The notes under the pieces were generated by a model, which was not told the origin of the DNA, searched no databases, and saw nothing but the letters and a program-made list of their open reading frames with translations. From NCBI GenBank assembly GCA_041653835.1, contig JBAZEP010000007.1, positions 1-55,119 of the forward strand: 55,119 nt of DNA, written 5' to 3'. Both the position numbers and the translations under genes were made by a program. The stretch is from UBA10183 sp041653835 (GTDB taxonomy: Bacteria > Omnitrophota > Gorgyraeia > Gorgyraeales > Gorgyraeaceae). This document shows positions 51,106-55,119 of this stretch, piece by piece; the stretch's first letter is position 1; the number at the start of each line of letters is the position of its first letter.

Positions 51106-53864
51106 TATAATTTAATTATATTCTTCGCGTTCCTGAAATTCTTCAACGCGTTGCGCGTGTCAAATACAAGACCCGCGTTATCTAAAATAAATTTATAATC
51201 TATGCCGGAATGGTCCGTGATGATCACTGTTAAATCGCTTATGGAGATATTTTCTTTCGTAAGTTTGACTGTATTTATTTTTTTGCCGTCTATCTGGAAA
51301 CTCGATACCAGGGGATCATGGCAGTAAACATGCGCGCCCTTCTTGATAAGGGAACTTACTATTTCAAGCGCGGGCGATTCCCTGATGTCATTTATATCCT
51401 TTTTATAAGTAACGCCTATTATCAGGATGTTGGACCCCTCAAGGGATTTTTTCTTTTTACTGAGGATGGAAATTATTTTATCCATTACATAATGCGGCAT
51501 ATAAGAATTTATCTCGTCCGCCAGTTCAATAAACCTTGCCTCGAACCCATGCTGTCTCGCCTTCCATGACAGATATAGGGGGTCGAGTGGGATGCAATTA
51601 TGAGAAATTATCCCGTAAGAAGAAACGAACGTATTGGTATCCTCTACTTCAAGTGAATAGACTTTCTTGAGATTTATTTTATTTATACTTTTTATCCTTG
51701 AAGTTACAAATCCTTCATAAGTTTTAAATATTTTGCTTTTTGGGGCCCTGATTTTATTTTTAATATACAGGTCTATTTTTTCATCCTTCCTGCCTGCCAG
51801 CAATCCCTTCAGTTTCATTATATTCTCAAGCCCTGATATATTAATAAGTCCTTTTCGAACTTTAAAAGTAGGCATTATGCCAAGGCTTTGTAAAAGAAAA
51901 ATTACCTGGTGAAAAAGAACAGAGCTGCAGGAAAAATAATTGGCGCTTAATGAATTGGAATTATGCTGATAGAGCTTGCCATTCTTTCTGTAACTCATTT
52001 TTCCGCATTTATAGTCTACTCCTCCATCGCCTCTCAACAGTCCGGCTAAAAGATTTTTTCTATAATTAACGGGAAAACCTAAAAAGGCTTCAGGTATTTT
52101 CATAGAGTGTGAGTTAACGCCGCAGCTTAAAATATCCCTTATCAATATCCCAAAAATATCTGAAGAAGCTTTAATACAGTTCGTATGCCATTTTTTAGAA
52201 TGATATTCGGAATAACGGAGCCCCATCTTATTTAGAATATTTTCAACGTCCTGTATATATTCTTTCTCGTCTCTATTGAATGAAAACCTGGTTCTGGTAG
52301 ATTTATCTACCGTAACGCACCCTTCGCTAAGATAATAACCTATAAGCCTGCAGAAATCTTCGTCTATTAAAATAGAAGCCGGGAATCTTACCTGCGACGG
52401 CCCCCTGCCCGTACATAAAGATAGTTCTTTGGCGGTAACCTCTTTCAGGCTGTTTTTTATTTCCAGATAAATATCAAGGGGTATCTGATTGCATCTGTAA
52501 AAATCATCGTAATTTTTATATTTATCTTTTACCAAAGGAGTAATCAAATTCCTGTATTCTTTCCAGGAAAAACTTTTTGATTCAACACGTATTTTTTTCT
52601 TTATAGGGTTATTGCTGCTTGCAAGGTATTCTATAATATCTATCTCTATAGGTGTATTACCGATTTCTTTTTCTGGAAAGTTATTTATCAGCGGCATTTC
52701 TTCGCCTGGTTTTAAATCTTTCGCAAGTTTAACCGCTAATTTTCCATTTTGCACAAAAAGAGGATGTTTGTCCGTAACCTTTATAGACCTGTTATCCGTT
52801 GTTTTAATCTCTAACGAAACGCCGTCGTATTTGCGCTCCGTAAGGCAATGGACATTTTTAAAAACCAGTTTTCTGGAATTAGGATCGAATGACAAGGTAG
52901 ATATATCTTTAGGAAAGATAAAAAGAACGTCTCTATAATACATCTTTTTTATCTCGGGGGCTTCTTTTAATTCCGCAAAAATTTCTCCGATCCTGGTGAG
53001 TTTTAGGCCTTTTGTATCTTTTATTAATAGAAATTCATCCTCACTTAAACAGTGCCCGCCTATGCCGGGGCCGGGATAAAAGGGCATGAAGCCGAAAGGT
53101 TTTGTCTTCGCGGCGTCTATGATCTCCCAGACATTAAGGCCCATCTTGTGGCACATAAGCGCGAGTTCGTTTACCATGGCTATATTGACGCTGCGGAAGG
53201 TGTTCTCCAGGAGTTTTACCATCTCCGCCGAACGCGTCGAAGACACAGGCACGACCTCTTTTATCGCCTGGGAATATAAAAGCCTGGCGAGCTCTGTACA
53301 TTCAGGCGTTACCCCGCCCACGATCTTGGTGATATCTTTTGTTTTATATTTAGGGTTGCCCGGATCCACCCTCTCAGGAGAGAACGCCAGGAAGAAATCT
53401 TTGCCGACCTTTAAACCGTCCACGTCTAATTTGGGCAGAATGACCTCTTCAGTCGTGCCCGGGTAAGTGGTGCTTTCCAGGATCACGAGCTGGCCTTTCC
53501 TTTTGTTTTTGGCTATTGCCTCGCTCGCCGACAGGATATAAGAAATATCCGGCTCTTTTGTCTTACGCAGAGGCGTAGGAACGCAGATGATAATGGCGTC
53601 CATTTTATTAAGTAGTTTAGTGTCTGTGGTGGCTTTTAATTTGCCGGAAGAAACAAGCTCCTTTACGTCTTTCGCCGGCACATCGAGTATATAAGACTCG
53701 CCTTTATTGATACTGGATACTTTATTCTCATCGTTATCGAAACCCGTGACCTTGAAACCCGCTTTCGCGAATTCCACAGCCAGGGGAAGCCCGACATAGC
53801 CCTGGCCTATGATCCCTATATTAGCCTTTTTATTCTCTATTTTCTTTTTTAATTCGTTAAACAT
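51105..53864 (-). CDS. UDP-N-acetylhexosamine/UDP-glucose 6-dehydrogenase interrupted by an intein
   Basis: The 919-residue product contains a nucleotide-sugar dehydrogenase of about 434 residues split by a 485-residue intein. The N-extein (1-271) has GIIGQGYVGLPLAVEF, the NAD-binding domain, LESTTYPGTTEE, LAFSPERVDPGN and GPGIGGH. The C-extein (757-919) resumes CIPLDPLYLSWKAR and has GVTYKKDINDIRESPALEI. Cys757 is the catalytic cysteine that forms the thiohemiacetal in the second oxidation, so activity requires splicing. The start DNDENKVSSINKGESYI resembles WbpA/WecC-type UDP-HexNAc dehydrogenases more than UDP-glucose dehydrogenase. The 4-epimerase-like gene lies just downstream. Exact substrate is uncertain. 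Confidence 0.9.
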   Translation of the reverse strand: MFNELKKKIENKKANIGIIGQGYVGLPLAVEFAKAGFKVTGFDNDENKVSSINKGESYILDVPAKDVKELVSSGKLKATTDTKLLNKMDAIIICVPTPLRKTKEPDISYILSASEAIAKNKRKGQLVILESTTYPGTTEEVILPKLDVDGLKVGKDFFLAFSPERVDPGNPKYKTKDITKIVGGVTPECTELARLLYSQAIKEVVPVSSTRSAEMVKLLENTFRSVNIAMVNELALMCHKMGLNVWEIIDAAKTKPFGFMPFYPGPGIGGHCLSEDEFLLIKDTKGLKLTRIGEIFAELKEAPEIKKMYYRDVLFIFPKDISTLSFDPNSRKLVFKNVHCLTERKYDGVSLEIKTTDNRSIKVTDKHPLFVQNGKLAVKLAKDLKPGEEMPLINNFPEKEIGNTPIEIDIIEYLASSNNPIKKKIRVESKSFSWKEYRNLITPLVKDKYKNYDDFYRCNQIPLDIYLEIKNSLKEVTAKELSLCTGRGPSQVRFPASILIDEDFCRLIGYYLSEGCVTVDKSTRTRFSFNRDEKEYIQDVENILNKMGLRYSEYHSKKWHTNCIKASSDIFGILIRDILSCGVNSHSMKIPEAFLGFPVNYRKNLLAGLLRGDGGVDYKCGKMSYRKNGKLYQHNSNSLSANYFSCSSVLFHQVIFLLQSLGIMPTFKVRKGLINISGLENIMKLKGLLAGRKDEKIDLYIKNKIRAPKSKIFKTYEGFVTSRIKSINKINLKKVYSLEVEDTNTFVSSYGIISHNCIPLDPLYLSWKARQHGFEARFIELADEINSYMPHYVMDKIISILSKKKKSLEGSNILIIGVTYKKDINDIRESPALEIVSSLIKKGAHVYCHDPLVSSFQIDGKKINTVKLTKENISISDLTVIITDHSGIDYKFILDNAGLVFDTRNALKNFRNAKNIIKL
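51597..53051 (-). mobile_element. Intein with LAGLIDADG homing endonuclease domain
   Basis: The intein spans residues 272-756 (485 aa) of the dehydrogenase. It starts with Cys272 (CLSEDEF), has a block B TxxH motif (VTDKHPLF, Thr364 and His367), two LAGLIDADG-type helices (LIGYYLSEGCV at 508-518 and LLAGLLRGDGGVD at 605-617, each with its acidic residue), and ends VSSYGIISHN with the terminal His-Asn, followed by Cys757 as the +1 nucleophile. All standard splicing residues appear present and the endonuclease looks intact. The DNA is visibly richer in A+T than the exteins. An intein in a UDP-glucose dehydrogenase is known from Methanocaldococcus jannaschii; I cannot check whether the insertion site is identical. 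Confidence 0.93.
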
Positions 53865-53874
53865 ATTTACATAT

Positions 53875-53906
53875 TCGTAGGGACAGGTCGCGACCTGTCC
53901 CTACGA
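53875..53906. repeat. Perfect 32-bp palindrome
   Basis: TCGTAGGGACAGGTCG followed by its exact reverse complement, with no loop, lies between rfbB and the dehydrogenase gene. It is unrelated in sequence to elements A-D. No T run follows it, so it is not an obvious terminator; a dispersed palindromic element is more likely. Confidence 0.75.
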
Positions 53907-53908
53907 TT

Positions 53909-54865
53909 TCATATTTTTAATTTCTGCCACCACGTTGTGTTGGCTTTATACCAGTTTATCGTCTCTTTTATCGCCGCGTTAAAATCCCTGGACGGCTTCC
54001 ATCCTAACTTACAGACCTTTGTGGAATCCAATGAGTAGCGCCTGTCATGGCCTAATCTGTCGGTAACATAGTTTATCATTTTATCGTTTTTTCCCATGAG
54101 TTTCAATATAATCTTTGTAAGTTCTATATTAGGGATCTCGAAACTCCCGCCTATATTATATATCTCGCCGGCCTTGCCTTTATGAAGGACAATATCTATC
54201 GCCGCGCAATTATCCCCTACATACAGCCAGTCCCGGACATTGAGGCCGTCCCCGTACAGGGGCACCTTTTTATTCTGCAAAAGGTTCGTGATAAAAAGCG
54301 GTATTACTTTTTCCGGATACTGGTATGGCCCGAAATTATTGCTCGAGCGCGTGATTATAACAGGCGTCTTGAAGGTCGTATAATAAGCCATTGCCAGGTG
54401 GTCCCCGCCCGCCTTTGCCGCGGAATACGGACTGTTCGGACGAAGCGGGCTTGATTCTTTAAAAGAGCCTTTATTGATACTCCCGTAAACTTCATCCGTC
54501 GAGATGTGAATGACCCTTCTTACATTATGTTTTTTAGCGGCCTCGAGCAAAATATACACGCCGTGAATATTCGTGCGGATAAAATCGGATGCGTTGCTTA
54601 TCGACCTGTCCACATGGGTCTCGGCGGCGAAGTTGATCACGCTGTCGCAGTTTTTTACGAGCTTGTCCACGATCTTCGCGTCGCAGATATCGCCTTTCAC
54701 GAAATCGTAGCGCTTATCTTTTTCGACACCGCTCAGGTTGCACAGATTTCCGCAGTATGTGAGCTTATCGAGATTTACGATCTTGTAAGCCGGGTATTTT
54801 TTCAGGATATGCTTTATGAAATTAGAGCCTATAAAACCACAGCCGCCTGTTACCAGAAGCCTCAT
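53909..54865 (-). CDS. rfbB: dTDP-glucose 4,6-dehydratase
   Basis: The 318-residue SDR enzyme makes dTDP-4-keto-6-deoxyglucose, precursor of dTDP-rhamnose and amino-deoxysugars. It has LVTGGCGFIGSNFI, KLTYCGNLCNL, NFAAETHVDRSI, the active-site HISTDEVYGS, YSAAKAGGDHL with catalytic Tyr and Lys, and TRSSNNFGPYQYPEKVIP, all diagnostic of RmlB/RfbB. The start overlaps the nucleotidyltransferase stop by four bases. rmlC and rmlD homologues are not in the window. Confidence 0.95.
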   Translation of the reverse strand: MRLLVTGGCGFIGSNFIKHILKKYPAYKIVNLDKLTYCGNLCNLSGVEKDKRYDFVKGDICDAKIVDKLVKNCDSVINFAAETHVDRSISNASDFIRTNIHGVYILLEAAKKHNVRRVIHISTDEVYGSINKGSFKESSPLRPNSPYSAAKAGGDHLAMAYYTTFKTPVIITRSSNNFGPYQYPEKVIPLFITNLLQNKKVPLYGDGLNVRDWLYVGDNCAAIDIVLHKGKAGEIYNIGGSFEIPNIELTKIILKLMGKNDKMINYVTDRLGHDRRYSLDSTKVCKLGWKPSRDFNAAIKETINWYKANTTWWQKLKI

Positions 54866-55119
54866 TTTTTATTTGTCCTTGCCACAAGGTTATTGGCGCG
54901 CAAAAGCGCCTCGTGTGTCCCGCAGTCGGACCACCAGCCGTCCATGACCGCGAATGTCATATTCCCGCGTTTGATATACTCGTTATTCACGTCCGTGATC
55001 TCAAGCTCTCCCCTGTCGGAAGGCTTGAGGGTTTTTATTATATCGAATACCTTCCTGTCGTACATGTAAATACCTGTAACGGCGTAGCTGGATTTTGGGT
55101 GTTTGGGTTTTTCCGCTAT
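54862..55119 (-). CDS. Sugar-1-phosphate nucleotidyltransferase (RmlA-like), C-terminal part
   Basis: The last 85 residues of a nucleotidyltransferase are present; the rest lies beyond base 55119. The segment EKPKHPKSSYAVTGIYMYD, then GELEITDVNNEYI and GWWSDCGTHEALLRANN, is characteristic of glucose-1-phosphate thymidylyltransferase-like enzymes. The overlap with rfbB supports synthesis of dTDP-glucose. Whether it is the short or long RmlA type cannot be judged. Confidence 0.85.
   Translation of the reverse strand: MAEKPKHPKSSYAVTGIYMYDRKVFDIIKTLKPSDRGELEITDVNNEYIKRGNMTFAVMDGWWSDCGTHEALLRANNLVARTNKK

Noticed and set aside
51105..53864. The 919-residue dehydrogenase as a two-gene fusion or assembly error
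   Set aside because: The exteins join seamlessly at GGH/CIP, and the insert has every expected intein block including terminal His-Asn and Cys+1.
53875..53906. Intrinsic terminator
   Set aside because: No T run follows on either strand close to the palindrome, and the genes on both sides appear to belong to one operon.
1..55119. Plus-strand open frames throughout the window
   Set aside because: All lie opposite well-supported minus-strand genes, lack recognisable domains and ribosome-binding sites, and follow from the codon structure of the opposite strand.
1..55119. tRNA, rRNA or insertion-sequence transposase genes
   Set aside because: None were recognised by eye on either strand; no transposase motif or rRNA-like stretch was seen.

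Overview
This window is almost entirely one very long, minus-strand surface-polysaccharide locus from a Gram-negative-type bacterium. Export genes imply an outer membrane: a Wza-like SLBB protein, a Wzi-like outer-membrane protein and a Wzz-like protein. The gene style (many B12-binding radical SAM proteins, multi-SLBB export protein, low G+C accessory genes, short dispersed palindromes) would fit an uncultivated lineage such as Omnitrophota, but no rRNA or universal marker is present, so the phylum is only a guess. Every convincing gene is on the minus strand, so transcription runs from base 55119 towards base 1.

Layout in transcription order. (1) 55.1-48.2 kb holds nucleotide-sugar genes: a sugar-1-phosphate nucleotidyltransferase (truncated by the window edge), dTDP-glucose 4,6-dehydratase, a UDP-sugar 6-dehydrogenase split by an in-frame intein, a UDP-HexNAc 4-epimerase-like SDR, GDP-mannose 4,6-dehydratase and UDP-glucuronate decarboxylase. 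(2) 48.1-43.2 kb holds a GIY-YIG nuclease bracketed by palindromic repeats, then Wzi-like and multi-SLBB export proteins, ending at a GC-rich hairpin. (3) From a good promoter at about 43.19 kb to 11.2 kb, base composition drops and tightly packed, often overlapping genes follow: Wzz, two GT-C membrane glycosyltransferases, soluble GT2/GT4 enzymes, two Wzx flippases, an O-antigen ligase/polymerase, methyltransferases, four B12-binding radical SAM proteins, two SPASM radical SAM proteins, an SGNH protein, a polysaccharide deacetylase-like protein and a GT-DUF218 fusion. (4) 11.15-1.78 kb is a cassette with its own likely promoter: rfbF, rfbG, an SDR, a YerE-like ThDP enzyme, rfbH (E1), a GT2, a methyltransferase and asnB. 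It looks like a pathway to a CDP-linked branched 3,6-dideoxyhexose of the yersiniose type. (5) Bases 1-1.66 kb are different: a Bro-N (phage antirepressor-like) gene and a small operon with an HTH protein behind a promoter carrying a 19-bp direct-repeat operator candidate.

Together the genes would make several activated sugars, assemble and heavily modify a lipid-linked glycan, flip it, polymerise or ligate it, and export it.

The most notable observations are: an intein placed directly before the catalytic cysteine of the UDP-sugar dehydrogenase; a family of short palindromic elements that sit at stop codons, bracket the GIY-YIG gene, supply part of the Wzi signal-peptide region and are inserted in frame inside asnB; and the CDP-yersiniose-like cassette with the exact E1 iron-sulfur motif.
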